DNA from: Pseudofrankia saprophytica
GTDB taxonomy: Bacteria; Actinomycetota; Actinomycetes; Frankiales; Frankiaceae
Direction of reading: 5' to 3'
Assembly (NCBI RefSeq): GCF_000235425.2
Contig: NZ_KI912266.1
Span: forward strand, 3,787,671 to 3,851,670
DNA length: 64,000 nucleotides
Shown here: piece after piece, positions 7,877-16,000 of the stretch
Numbering within the stretch: the first letter of the stretch is position 1
Layout of the letters: the number at the start of each line of letters is the position of its first letter
Made by a program: the position numbers and the translations under genes
The notes under the pieces: model-generated
What the model was told of the DNA's origin: nothing
The model's input: only the letters and a program-made list of their open reading frames with translations
Database searches by the model: none

Positions 7877-8923
7877 TCAGGTGCCGCTGGCCTCCTGTTG
7901 CTTCGTCCGGCGCAGCGGTCGGCGGGGGAAGCCGCGGGTGTCGCGGGGCGGGGCGTACGGCTCGGTGTCGGCCGGGAGACCGCCGGCCATCGCCCGCTCG
8001 CGGGCCAGTTCCGCGTCGAACTCGAGCCCGAGCAGGATCGCGAGATTGGTCAGCCACAGCCAGACCAGGAAGATGATGATCCCGGCGAGGGTGCCGTAGG
8101 TCTTGTTGTACGAGCCGAAGTTGGCCACGTAGAACGCGAAGGCGCCGGAGGCAACCATCCAGATCACCAGCGCGAGCACGCTGCCGGGCGTCAGCCAGCG
8201 GAAACCCTGGTGCCGAACGTTCGGCGCCGCCCAGTACAGGATCGCGATCATCAGGATGACGAGGACGACGAGAACGGGCCACTTCGCGTACGACCAGACC
8301 TCGACCGTGGTTTGGCCGATGCCCAGCGCCGTCCCGGCCTGACGGGCGACGCCGCCGCTGAACACCACGATCACGGCGCTCAGCGCGAGCAGCACCATCA
8401 GCGCGACGGTCACCGCGATCCGCAGCGGCGCGATCTTCCAGACCGGCCGGCCCTCCGGCATGTCGTACACGGCGTTGGCCGCGCGGATGAACGCGGCCAC
8501 GTACCCGGACGCCGACCAGAGGGCCCCGGCCAGGCCCACGATCGCCAGCACACTGCCCGTGCCGCCGCTGTCGCGGATGCCGTTCACCGCGTTGCTCACC
8601 ACGTCCCGCGCGGAACCCGGCGTCAGGTCCTGGAGGTTCTCCAGGATCGTCGCCGTCGCGGACCTGCCGATCACGCCCAGCAGCGAGACCAGCACCAGCA
8701 GGGCGGGGAAGATCGCCTGGATGGAGTAGTACGTCAGGGCCGCCGCCCGGTCGGACAACGCGTCGTCATTGAACTCGGCGATCGTCCTGCGCAGCACCGC
8801 CCACCACGACCGCGGCCGCAGGTCGCGCAGCCGGTCGGGCTCGGCCTCCCGGACGGCCTCGTCCGGCCCCGTGCCCACCGCGAGCTCCGTAGGCTGGCGG
8901 CGCTTCCGCCTGATCGACACCAT
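7877..8923 (-). CDS. YihY/BrkB-family inner membrane protein
   Basis: A 348-residue integral membrane protein with about six hydrophobic segments. The family hallmarks are RAAALTYYSIQAIFPALLVLVSLLG near residue 60 and WGAAS/LWSASGYVAAFIRAANAVYD. The C-terminal GTLAGIIIFLVWLWLTNLAILLG and LGLEFDAELARER are also usual. The N-terminal 45 residues and last 35 residues are charged and cytoplasmic. The biochemical function of the family is not settled; a transport role has been proposed and the older ribonuclease BN label is not supported. It stands alone, divergent from the next membrane protein gene. Confidence 0.93.
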   Translation of the reverse strand: MVSIRRKRRQPTELAVGTGPDEAVREAEPDRLRDLRPRSWWAVLRRTIAEFNDDALSDRAAALTYYSIQAIFPALLVLVSLLGVIGRSATATILENLQDLTPGSARDVVSNAVNGIRDSGGTGSVLAIVGLAGALWSASGYVAAFIRAANAVYDMPEGRPVWKIAPLRIAVTVALMVLLALSAVIVVFSGGVARQAGTALGIGQTTVEVWSYAKWPVLVVLVILMIAILYWAAPNVRHQGFRWLTPGSVLALVIWMVASGAFAFYVANFGSYNKTYGTLAGIIIFLVWLWLTNLAILLGLEFDAELARERAMAGGLPADTEPYAPPRDTRGFPRRPLRRTKQQEASGT

Positions 8924-9050
8924 GCCGCGGCATCTACCCCGGCACCGCCGCGATAACGCGCCTGGTCGGGGCCAGGCACCAATGGGCGCACACCGGATGG
9001 CATCGTTGGCCGGGATCTCGGATTGGCACGTTCCTGGGTCGGCTGGCTTC

Positions 9051-9108
9051 CGGGTTGGCCAATTCCCGGGCTGGCGGGTCCCGGGCTGGCCAGTGACTCC
9101 GGGCTGGC
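9051..9108. repeat. Degenerate CGGGYTGGC repeats
   Basis: CGGGTTGGC at 9051 and CGGGCTGGC at 9067, 9082 and 9100 recur every 15-18 bases in the spacer between the divergent YihY and membrane-protein genes. No function is evident. Confidence 0.55.
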
Positions 9109-9167
9109 AGGCGAACCCAGCGGTTCACCGGTGGAAAGACAGCGCGGGAAAGGCGGGAAAGGGAGCC

Positions 9168-9863
9168 ATGGCAGCCACAAGAAACGAGTCGAGCCGACGC
9201 GGGGAGGCGCGCCTGCCGGCCGCGGTGGCGACCGCCGTCGCGATCGCCATCTACGCGCTGCTCCCGGGCCAGCTCGTCCTCGGGCAGCGGCTGATCATCC
9301 CGGTGCTGGAGGCGGTCCTGCTGGCCAGCCTCGTCGCCGTCAACCCGCGCCGGATGACCAGGCAGACCCGCTGGTCACGAGTGGTCTCGCTGGGCCTGGT
9401 CGGCGTGATCGCGCTGACCAACCTCACCTCGCTCGGGATGCTCATCCGGGACCTCGTCGACGCGGACGTCCGCGACGGCCGTCCGCTGCTGCTCGGCGCC
9501 CTGCAGATCTGGCTGACCAACATCATCGTCTTCGGGCTCGCGTTCTGGGAGCTCGACCGGGGCGGTCCGGTGGCGCGGACCCAGACCGACCGGTCGGCGC
9601 TGCCGCCGGCGGACTTCCGCTTCTCCCAGGACGAGGACCATGACACCGTCGGCGAGGTGGCGCGCGGTTCCAGTCGGGCCTCCGGCTGGGTGCCGAGCTT
9701 CATCGACTACCTGTATGTCTCGACCACCAACTCGACCGCGTTCAGCCCCACCGACACCATGCCGCTGTCGAGCCGGGCCAAGATCCTCATGGCCGTCGAG
9801 TCGATCTCCGCGCTCCTGACCTCCGTCCTGATCATCGCCCGCGGCGTCAGCATCCTGCAATGA
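9168..9863 (+). CDS. Membrane protein with ion-channel-like C-terminal pore segment
   Basis: A 231-residue protein with about four hydrophobic segments (residues 15-35, 40-58, 75-95, 110-125) and a C-terminal pair around SFIDYLYVSTTNSTAFSPTD and MAVESISALLTSVLIIARG. The latter layout (pore-like loop, then an aliphatic helix ending in ARG) resembles two-helix potassium-channel modules found in actinobacterial proteins of unknown function. A TVGYG filter is absent, so conductance is not proven. The ATG at 9168 follows GGGAG. The longer in-frame extension to 8769 overlaps the YihY gene and is not credible. It stands alone near mscL, which fits an envelope-stress neighbourhood. Confidence 0.75.
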   Translation: MAATRNESSRRGEARLPAAVATAVAIAIYALLPGQLVLGQRLIIPVLEAVLLASLVAVNPRRMTRQTRWSRVVSLGLVGVIALTNLTSLGMLIRDLVDADVRDGRPLLLGALQIWLTNIIVFGLAFWELDRGGPVARTQTDRSALPPADFRFSQDEDHDTVGEVARGSSRASGWVPSFIDYLYVSTTNSTAFSPTDTMPLSSRAKILMAVESISALLTSVLIIARGVSILQ

Positions 9864-9948
9864 CGGTGACATCCCGCCATGACGGCGACGGAGCGAGCGG
9901 CTGGAGTCGGCCACTCCGTCGCTTGGCTACCTCGACGAGGCTCAGGTT

Positions 9949-9986
9949 GCTGAGGCTCAGTCGCTGGTCGCTGAGGCTCAGTCGCT
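9949..9986. repeat. Direct repeat at the 3' end of mscL
   Basis: A 17-bp unit (GCTGAGGCTCAGTCGCT) occurs at 9949-9965 and 9970-9986 with a shorter relative at 9937. The second copy overlaps the mscL stop codon, so the C-terminal residues APSSD come from the repeat. Confidence 0.6.
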
Positions 9987-10559
9987 CGACGGCGCCCGGT
10001 CGCTCGAGGGCGGCGCGACGGCGCTGGCGGTCCCGCGGTCGGCCGAGGTCTGGACGGGCAGCTGATCCCCGTTGGTATTCGCGGCCAGCAGATCGCGGAT
10101 CTCGGTCAGGAGGCGTGCCTCGTCGCTGATGGAGGGAGCCTCCGGCTCGTCGAGCTCGCCCCGCCGGCGCAGTTCATTGATCTTGGCCAACGGGAAGACG
10201 ACGACGAAGTAGATCACCGCCGCGACGCTCAGAAAGGTGATCAGGTCGTTGATGAACGTGCCGTAGTGGAAGACGCTCCGATGCACGCGGAAGGTCAGGT
10301 TGGAGAAGTCCGGCTTTCCGAAGATCGCGGCGATCAGCGGCGTGAAGATGTTCTTGACCAGGGACTGGACCAGCGCCGTGAAGGCGGTGCCGACGACGAC
10401 GGCGACGGCGAGGTCGACGACGTTGCCCCGGGTGATGAACTGCCGGAACCCCACCAGCGGAGACCGGACGGCCTTGGCCGCCACCACCGCGTCGTCGAGT
10501 ACCTGGCGCCGGCCCGGCATCCTCGCCCAACCCCAGCCCGGCAATCTCGCCCAACGCAT
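9978..10559 (-). CDS. mscL: Large-conductance mechanosensitive channel MscL
   Basis: The core FITRGNVVDLAVAVVVGTAF is the MscL signature for the first transmembrane helix; a second helix follows (FLSVAAVIYFVVVFPLAKINELRRR) and then a charged C-terminal tail. MscL opens as a tension-gated pore that releases solutes on osmotic down-shock. This protein is 193 residues, longer than E. coli MscL (136), mainly through an approximately 40-residue N-terminal extension and a Ser/Ala-rich tail. ATG 10559 follows GGAGGG and GGAAGG. A start at 10628 with GAGGTG is also possible. Confidence 0.92.
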   Translation of the reverse strand: MRWARLPGWGWARMPGRRQVLDDAVVAAKAVRSPLVGFRQFITRGNVVDLAVAVVVGTAFTALVQSLVKNIFTPLIAAIFGKPDFSNLTFRVHRSVFHYGTFINDLITFLSVAAVIYFVVVFPLAKINELRRRGELDEPEAPSISDEARLLTEIRDLLAANTNGDQLPVQTSADRGTASAVAPPSSDRAPSSD

Positions 10560-10721
10560 AGCCTTCCATCCCTCCGCCGCTCGCTGATCGCTGGACGACT
10601 CATATCCACCTGAACGCCTTTCATTCACCTCGACCGCACGCGACCCGCTGTCGGCCGCCTGTGTTGGACGGGCGAACGACGCGCCGCACGTGTCGAGTGG
10701 AGGGGTGGGTTCGGGCGCGCG

Positions 10722-11321
10722 TCAGCGAACGGCGTCGGTGCTCGGGACGAGACCCTCGAGCGCGAGTGCCAGCAGTCGGCCGATCGTGATCCGGCCGGGG
10801 ACGGCCGCCGACGTTTGTTCATGTGCCCAGGCGAGGCCGCTGACGAGGGTGAAAAGCTCGAGGGCGTCGAGATCGGGCCGGACCCTTCCGGCCTGCTGCG
10901 CACGGGCGAGGAGGGTCGCGCCGTTTTCCCGCATGGCCTCGCAGGCCGCGTGGAGCTCGGTCGACGTGTCCCGCAGGGTCTGCATGAGCGCGGTGGTGAG
11001 CCCCCGATAGGCGCCCGTGAACTCGACGAACTCCAGCAGCCAGGCGGTGAGCGCGGCACCGGGCTCCGCCGCGGCCGACAGCTCACCGGCCCGTGCCGTG
11101 AGGCGGTCGAACTGGTCGTGGAGCACGGCCTCCAGGAGGGCCTCCCGCGAGGGGAAGTGCCGGTAGAACGTGCCGATCCCGACGCCGGCCTGCCGGGCGA
11201 TCTCCTCCAGGGACGCCCCGGTGCCGTGTTCGGCGAACGCGAGGCGCGCCCGCGCCAGCAGCCGTTCGTAGTTGGCCTGGGCATCGGCACGCCTGGGCCG
11301 CGCTCCGGTAGCGCCGCTCAA
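10722..11321 (-). CDS. TetR-family regulator (divergent from LLM gene)
   Basis: A TetR/AcrR repressor of about 199 residues. The N-terminal helix-turn-helix is ANYERLLARARLAFAEHG then SLEEIARQAGVGIGTFYRHF, followed by a ligand-binding domain of the actinobacterial SCO1712-type. The TTG at 11321 is chosen because GGGGAGG lies eight bases upstream and the family sequence starts there; a longer in-frame start at 11390 has no ribosome-binding site. It is divergent from the F420-type oxidoreductase at 11469 with a large inverted repeat (11396-11442) between, so it likely represses that gene and itself. Confidence 0.9.
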   Translation of the reverse strand: MSGATGARPRRADAQANYERLLARARLAFAEHGTGASLEEIARQAGVGIGTFYRHFPSREALLEAVLHDQFDRLTARAGELSAAAEPGAALTAWLLEFVEFTGAYRGLTTALMQTLRDTSTELHAACEAMRENGATLLARAQQAGRVRPDLDALELFTLVSGLAWAHEQTSAAVPGRITIGRLLALALEGLVPSTDAVR

Positions 11322-11395
11322 CGCATCTACCTCCCCGGTCCTCCGGTCCGCCCTGGCAGACAGGCCGAGGCTACCTTCCACCCCGCCCACCCAAA

Positions 11396-11442
11396 CGGAG
11401 GTGGCCTCCTCTAAGCTTCCCGCCAGGAGGAGGCGGCCTCCG
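11396..11442. promoter_or_regulatory. Inverted repeat between tetR and LLM genes
   Basis: Arms 11396-11411 and 11427-11442 match at 14 of 16 positions around a 15-nt centre that includes AAGCTT. It lies between the divergent genes and is the best candidate TetR operator there, although it could also form a hairpin in the oxidoreductase leader. Confidence 0.55.
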
Positions 11443-11468
11443 ATTAGCTGGCGGGGAAGGGAGCAGCG

Positions 11469-12374
11469 GTGGTGGTGTCAGAGACCCGGCGGCGGCTGGG
11501 CAGGTTCGGGGTGTGGGTTGCCCCGTTCACCCTGCTTGGCACTTCGGCGGCGGTGCAGCGCACGCAGTTCGCTCGGATCGAGCGCCTGGGATACGGCTCC
11601 CTGTGGAGCGGGGAGACGCCGCCGGTCGCGCCCGTCAGCGGGCGGGAGGCTTTCGCGCAACACGGGCTGATGCTCGCGGCGACCGAACGCATCGTCGTCG
11701 GCACCGGCATCGCGAACATCAGCGTCCGAGCGGCCACCGCGATGCACACCGGTGCCGCGACCCTGGCCGAGGCTTATCCCGGCCGATTCACGCTTGGCCT
11801 GGGCGGTCAGTCCGGGGAACGGCCGCTCACCCACCTGCGGGCCTATCTCGACTCGATGGACGAGACCGCGCGGCGCCTGACCCAACTTCCGGCCCCGGTA
11901 TATCCCCGCGTGCTCGCCGCGCTCGGCCCGCGCGCACACCAGCTGGCCCGCGAGCGCGCGGACGGTGTTCATCCGTTCCTGCAACCCGTGGCGCACACGG
12001 CGGCCGCTCGCGCGGCGGTGGGGCCGGACCTGCTGGTCATCCCGCACCAAGGGGTCCTGCTCGAAACCGACGGTGAGACGGCCCGGGCGCGACTGCGGGC
12101 AATCCTGGACCTCGGTGCCGGCGCTCCCGAGTCCCCTTACACCAGGAACTACCGGAGGCTCGGCTACAGCGAGTCGGATGTGGCCGGACGCCGCAGCGAC
12201 CGGCTGATCGACGACGTTCTCGCCTGGGGCGACGAGGCCGCTGTCGCCACCCGGCTGACCGCCCATCTCGAGGCCGGCGCGGACCACGTGCTCATAAGCC
12301 CGTTCGCCGGCGACCTCGCCGCGGCGGTCGACCAACTGGAACGGCTCGCCCCGCTGTTGTTCGGCGCCGCCTGA
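11469..12374 (+). CDS. LLM-class F420-dependent oxidoreductase
   Basis: A 301-residue luciferase-like protein of the actinobacterial F420-dependent type (TIGR03620-like). It begins GRFGVWVAPFTLLG and contains IERLGYGSLWSGE, ATERIVVGTGIANISVRAA, LAEAYPGRFTLGLGGQSG and LAALGPRAHQLARERADGVHPFL. The family uses F420H2 to reduce activated double bonds or oxidise alcohols; the substrate is unknown. Three GTG codons in a row begin the frame at 11469, preceded by GGGAAGGGAG. It is regulated, most likely, by the divergent TetR. Confidence 0.92.
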   Translation: MVVSETRRRLGRFGVWVAPFTLLGTSAAVQRTQFARIERLGYGSLWSGETPPVAPVSGREAFAQHGLMLAATERIVVGTGIANISVRAATAMHTGAATLAEAYPGRFTLGLGGQSGERPLTHLRAYLDSMDETARRLTQLPAPVYPRVLAALGPRAHQLARERADGVHPFLQPVAHTAAARAAVGPDLLVIPHQGVLLETDGETARARLRAILDLGAGAPESPYTRNYRRLGYSESDVAGRRSDRLIDDVLAWGDEAAVATRLTAHLEAGADHVLISPFAGDLAAAVDQLERLAPLLFGAA

Positions 12375-12468
12375 CGGTCCACACCCGTCGACGACATTCG
12401 GTCCGGCCCGGGTTGAAGCACACCGGCGCCGCTTCACCATGCCCCGGCAGCCCGGCTGACTCCGCGGA

Positions 12469-12897
12469 TCAGGTCCGGTACGGCTGGGCCGTGTCGAGAA
12501 AGAACGTGTCGATCCGCTGGACCGCCGCGCTGAACTCGTCGAGGTCCACCGGCTTCTTCACGTAGGCGTTGGCGTGGTTCTGGTATGCGCTTGTGACATC
12601 GCCGGGGGAGGCCGAGGTGGTGAGCACCACGACGGGGATCGCCTGCAGCCGCGGGTCGGCCTTCATTTGCGCTAGGAACTCCCGCCCGTTCATCCGCGGC
12701 ATGTTCAGATCAAGCACGATCAGATCGGGATGATCGTTGTTGTTGGACTGATTCAGCTGGTCAAGAGCGTCGGCGCCGTCACAGGCTCGACGAACCTCCC
12801 GCACCATCCCGCGCTCCTCCAGCGCCTCCTCGATCAGAAGCGCATCCGCCTCGTCATCCTCAACGAGCAGCACCCGGTACGGCCGTGACGCGATCAC
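12469..12897 (-). CDS. Stand-alone response regulator (Rcp1-like receiver)
   Basis: A single CheY-like receiver domain of 142 residues without an output domain. The acidic pair is in VLLVEDDEAD, the phospho-acceptor Asp is in LIVLDLNMPRMNG, the Thr/Ser is in VVVLTTSAS and the conserved Lys is in YVKKPVDLDEF. The NMPRMNGREFL form is typical of receivers paired with bacteriophytochromes and hybrid kinases (Rcp family). GTG 12897 is chosen for GGAG six bases upstream; the ORF could start at 12936. No histidine kinase is in the neighbourhood, so its partner is elsewhere in the genome. Confidence 0.92.
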   Translation of the reverse strand: MIASRPYRVLLVEDDEADALLIEEALEERGMVREVRRACDGADALDQLNQSNNNDHPDLIVLDLNMPRMNGREFLAQMKADPRLQAIPVVVLTTSASPGDVTSAYQNHANAYVKKPVDLDEFSAAVQRIDTFFLDTAQPYRT

Positions 12898-13162
12898 GTT
12901 GGCTCCGAAAGCTACGAGAACAAGAACCGTCAACAAAATCCAGGGAAGAACCGTCTACCCGCCCCTGAGGTACCCATGCCCTAGCGACCCGCAACCTGTG
13001 GCTCGCGTCATAGGCATCGTCCGAACGTGGCCCCATGCCGGCGGCGCGACCGCCCTCGGCGTCGGCGAGGCGCCCGCGCGCGGCGGCAGGCGAATGTGGT
13101 TCCTCCGCGCCGGCGAAGGGGTGGCGAGGGGCTGGCGATGATCGGGCCGGTCCGGTGCCGCG

Positions 13163-13879
13163 TCAGCGGAGGGAGCGCGCCTCGCGGATGCCGGCGACGA
13201 CGATGTCGAGGCCCAGGCGGTAGTAGTCGGGCGGGCTCGCGCAGTTGGTGAGGGCGTCGGCCGCGGCGACGACGTTCGGGTAGCGCCGGGGTGAGAGCGC
13301 GGCGAGGCGGGCTCGCTTCGCTCTGATCTCGTCGTCGCGGGCCTCGGGGTCCCAGATACGGGGGGCGCCGGGCTCGGCGGTGACCAGTGTGATCGCCGAG
13401 GTGACGGCCATCGTCCCGAGCTCGGCCGCCTGCTCGACGGAGAAGCCGGCCGAACGTAGCAGCGCCAGTCCACGTTCGGCGAGCTCAAGTCCCGGCGGCG
13501 ACGACATGATTCTCGGCCGGACCAGACTGGCGACGGCCGGATGCGCGCGTACCGCCTCGGTGAGGGCTCCCAGCAGGCCGCGCAGCTGTTCGTCCCAGGG
13601 GGCGTCCGACGGTGCCGGCAGCGCGACGTCGGCGAGCATCCGCTCGGCGATGCCGTCGAGCAGTTCGTCCTTGTCGCGGAAGTGCCGGTAGAGCGCCATC
13701 GGCGTGACGTGGTGCTCCTGCGCGAGCCGGCGGATGGTCACCGCGTCGAGCCCCTCGACGTCCGCGAGGGCGATCGCCTGGGCGACGACCAGGTCTCTCG
13801 TCAGCGGCTCCCGGTCTCGCGCAGCCGTCCGCGCGGACCGGGGTGCCCCCGCCACGTCTCCGGTCTTCGCTGCCGCCAC
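13163..13879 (-). CDS. TetR-family regulator of the adjacent exporter
   Basis: A 238-residue TetR with HTH residues 28-70 (RDLVVAQAIALADVEG, VTIRRLAQEHHVTPMALYRHF) and a TetR_C-type ligand domain like that of tetracycline or antibiotic-efflux repressors. GTG 13879 has no clear Shine-Dalgarno, so translation may be leaderless. It is divergent from the DHA2-type exporter at 13996 and the 116-bp gap is packed with dyads (13888-13944), the usual repressor/pump arrangement. The protein should release DNA when it binds a pump substrate. Confidence 0.92.
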   Translation of the reverse strand: MAAAKTGDVAGAPRSARTAARDREPLTRDLVVAQAIALADVEGLDAVTIRRLAQEHHVTPMALYRHFRDKDELLDGIAERMLADVALPAPSDAPWDEQLRGLLGALTEAVRAHPAVASLVRPRIMSSPPGLELAERGLALLRSAGFSVEQAAELGTMAVTSAITLVTAEPGAPRIWDPEARDDEIRAKRARLAALSPRRYPNVVAAADALTNCASPPDYYRLGLDIVVAGIREARSLR

Positions 13880-13887
13880 GTTGACAA

Positions 13888-13944
13888 GTGTACGGCGTAG
13901 ATCTAGCCTGACGCCAGGTCTACAACGTAGACATACGCCGTATG
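13888..13944. promoter_or_regulatory. Cluster of dyads between tetR and exporter
   Basis: GTCTACAACGTAGAC (13918-13932) is a perfect dyad. GTGTACGGCGTAGAT (13888-13902) is a degenerate version centred exactly 30 bp away, and CATACGCCGTATG (13932-13944) is a third perfect dyad. The 30-bp spacing places two sites on the same helix face, as expected for two TetR dimers. Confidence 0.6.
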
Positions 13945-13995
13945 CGTCCGCCGTAAGCGGACGGCGTTACTCCGCCCGAGGAAGCCGAGGAAGCG

Positions 13996-15486
13996 ATGCG
14001 ACGCAGCCCCTGGGCCACGCTGGTCGTGCTGGCTCTCGCCCAGTTCGCCGTGGTGCTCGACGTGACGATCGTCAACGTGGCGCTGCCACACATCCAGGCG
14101 GACCTGGGCTTCTCCGCGTCCGGTCTGCAATGGGTGATCAACGCGTACACCCTGCTGTTCGGCGGGTTCCTGCTGCTCGGCGGGCGTGCGGCCGACCTGC
14201 TCGGTCGCCGCCGGATGTTCGTCGCCGGCCTGGTCCTGTTCGGCGCGGCGTCGTTGGTCGCCGGCCTGGCGACCACGTCCGGCGTGCTGATCACCACCCG
14301 CGCCGCGCAGGGGCTGGGTGGGGCGCTGATGTCCCCGGCCGCGCTGTCGATCCTCACCGTCACCTTCCCGCGTGGCCGGGAGCGCAACATCGCGCTCGGG
14401 ATCTGGGGCGGCCTCGCCGGCCTCGGCGGTACCCTCGGCGTGGTGGCCGGCGGCGTGCTCGTCGACGCGCTGAGCTGGCGGTGGGTGTTCTTCGTGAACG
14501 TGCCCATCGTGGTGGCGCTGCTCGCGGTGGTCCGGACCTTCGTGGCCGAGAGCGTCGCCGAACCGCGCGAGGTGGCCAGCCCGGCCGGCCAGGCGAGCCA
14601 GGCCGGCACAGCGGGCCAGGCACCCACCGCGGGACGGCGCTCGTTCGACGCGGCCGGGGCCTTCATCGGCACCGCCGGGTTGCTCGCGGTCGTCTACGGT
14701 GTGGTGCGCGCCGAGCCACTCGGTTGGGGGTCGATCGAGGTCGCGGGCGCGCTCGCTGGCGGCGTGGCCCTGCTCGCGGCGTTCGTCCTGGTGGAGCTCC
14801 GGTCGGCCGCGCCGCTGGTGCCCCCGAGGCTGTTCCGGTCGCGGGCGCTCACCACGTCGAGCGTGGCGCTCGCTCTGAACGGCGGCGCGTTCCTGTCGAT
14901 GTTCTTCCTGACCGCGCTCTTCCTGCAGCAGGTGCGCGGCGACTCGGCGCTCGCCGCCGGCCTGCACTTCCTGCCGATGGGCTTCGCGGCCGTCGCGGCC
15001 GCCGCCGTCGCCTCGCAGCTCGTCACCCGGATCGGTACCCGGCCGGTCCAGGTCGGCGGCGCGGTCCTCAGCGTCGCCGGCCTGGTGACGCTGATGCAGG
15101 CGGACGCGGACGGGAGCTATCTGACCGCGCTGCTGCCCGGGCTGCTGCTGTTCGGTTTCGGCATCATCGGCGTCGGTGTGCCCGCGCAGATCGCCGCGGT
15201 CGTCGACATCGAGCCACGCGACGCGGGCGCGGCGTCCGGCGTCGTGACCACCTTCTATCAGATCGGCGGCGCGCTTGGCCTCGCCGTCGTGAGCACGCTC
15301 GCCAACTCCCGCACCGCCGCGGCGCTGACCGGCGGCGCGCCGGGCCAGGCCGCGCTGGTCGACGGGTTCCACCGGGGCCTGGCGGCGGCGGCCGTCCTCG
15401 CGGCCGCCGGCGTCATCACGGCGCTCGGCTCGCCGCGACTCGCGCCGGCGCCGGACCGGGCAGTGGAGGCGGCCGCGGTGGCCTGA
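13996..15486 (+). CDS. MFS drug exporter, DHA2 (EmrB/QacA) family
   Basis: A 496-residue major facilitator with 14 predicted helices. Motif D1 LDVTIVNVALPHIQADL is at the first helix, motif A-like GGRAADLLGRRRMF lies between helices 2 and 3, and motif C-like GGTLGVVAGGVLVD sits in helix 5. This is the proton-driven multidrug efflux family of actinomycetes. The central cytoplasmic loop holds an Ala/Gly-rich repeat (QASQAGTAGQAPTAG). ATG 13996 follows GAGGAAG. The divergent TetR at 13879 is probably its repressor. Confidence 0.95.
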   Translation: MRRSPWATLVVLALAQFAVVLDVTIVNVALPHIQADLGFSASGLQWVINAYTLLFGGFLLLGGRAADLLGRRRMFVAGLVLFGAASLVAGLATTSGVLITTRAAQGLGGALMSPAALSILTVTFPRGRERNIALGIWGGLAGLGGTLGVVAGGVLVDALSWRWVFFVNVPIVVALLAVVRTFVAESVAEPREVASPAGQASQAGTAGQAPTAGRRSFDAAGAFIGTAGLLAVVYGVVRAEPLGWGSIEVAGALAGGVALLAAFVLVELRSAAPLVPPRLFRSRALTTSSVALALNGGAFLSMFFLTALFLQQVRGDSALAAGLHFLPMGFAAVAAAAVASQLVTRIGTRPVQVGGAVLSVAGLVTLMQADADGSYLTALLPGLLLFGFGIIGVGVPAQIAAVVDIEPRDAGAASGVVTTFYQIGGALGLAVVSTLANSRTAAALTGGAPGQAALVDGFHRGLAAAAVLAAAGVITALGSPRLAPAPDRAVEAAAVA

Positions 15487-15533
15487 CCGTGCGCTCGTGC
15501 TCGATACGGGGAACGGCCGCTCCGCCAGGTCGA

Positions 15534-15992
15534 TCAGAGACGCACGAGGGTCGTGGTGGTCGCCGGTGGGAGGGTCGTGGTGGTTGAGGGCGGGACCGTC
15601 GTGGTTGATGGGGGGACCGTGGTGGTCGAGGGCGGGACCGTGGTGGTCGAGGGCGGGACCGTGGTCGTTGACGGCGGGACCGTCGTCGCCGAGGGCGGGA
15701 CCGTGGTCGTCGACGGCGGGACCGTCGTCGTTGATGGGGAGACCGTCGTGGTTGACGGCGGGACCGTGGTCGTCGTCGACGTGACCGGTGGCTTGGTCGT
15801 CGTCCGTGGCGGATGGGTGGTGTGCCGTGGCGGGGACCACGGGCCGCACCCCCTGCCAAAGGTGCTGATGACGGGAACGCCAAAACCAAGCGTGATCATC
15901 TGTTTGATAAAGGCCCGCCGCCCGGCGCCCTCGGGAGGTCCGCCTTCTTCTCCCACGCTGTCCGCCGAATCGTCCCGTGAACCGTCTTCCAT
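15534..15992 (-). CDS. Small secreted-type protein with nine Thr/Pro heptads
   Basis: A 152-residue protein in three parts. Residues 1-24 are acidic and Gly-rich. Residues 25-46 (RRAFIKQMITLGFGVPVIST, continuing FG) resemble the RRxFLKK-type segments at the head of small proteins often encoded beside PqqD-domain genes, and could act as a Tat-like or membrane-anchoring signal. Residues 51-77 are a Pro/Thr linker, residues 78-140 are nine PPSTTTV-type heptads, and LPPATTTTLVRL closes the protein. The low-complexity, Thr-rich tail is an ideal O-glycosylation target. The ATG at 15992 lies 8 nt after the stop of the PqqD-fused glycosyltransferase and has GGGGGA before it. I infer it is that enzyme's substrate; the function is not established. 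Confidence 0.75.
   Translation of the reverse strand: MEDGSRDDSADSVGEEGGPPEGAGRRAFIKQMITLGFGVPVISTFGRGCGPWSPPRHTTHPPRTTTKPPVTSTTTTVPPSTTTVSPSTTTVPPSTTTVPPSATTVPPSTTTVPPSTTTVPPSTTTVPPSTTTVPPSTTTTLPPATTTTLVRL
15590..15780. repeat. 21-bp tandem repeat encoding the heptads
   Basis: The heptads of the preceding entry are encoded by about nine 21-bp units with mostly synonymous differences. The length being a multiple of three means that unit gain or loss would change the tail length without breaking the frame. Confidence 0.85.
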
Positions 15993-16000
15993 GTTCCCCC

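Noticed and set aside
7877-8923. Ribonuclease BN
   Set aside because: YihY/BrkB proteins were once mis-named as tRNA-processing ribonuclease BN; the sequence is a multi-pass membrane protein with no nuclease motif.
13704-15587. Long Arg-rich frame over tetR and exporter
   Set aside because: Overlaps two genes with clear family motifs in other frames.
15590-15780. CRISPR-like or satellite array of 21-bp units
   Set aside because: The repeats code for in-frame Thr/Pro heptads in a gene with start, ribosome-binding site and operon partner.
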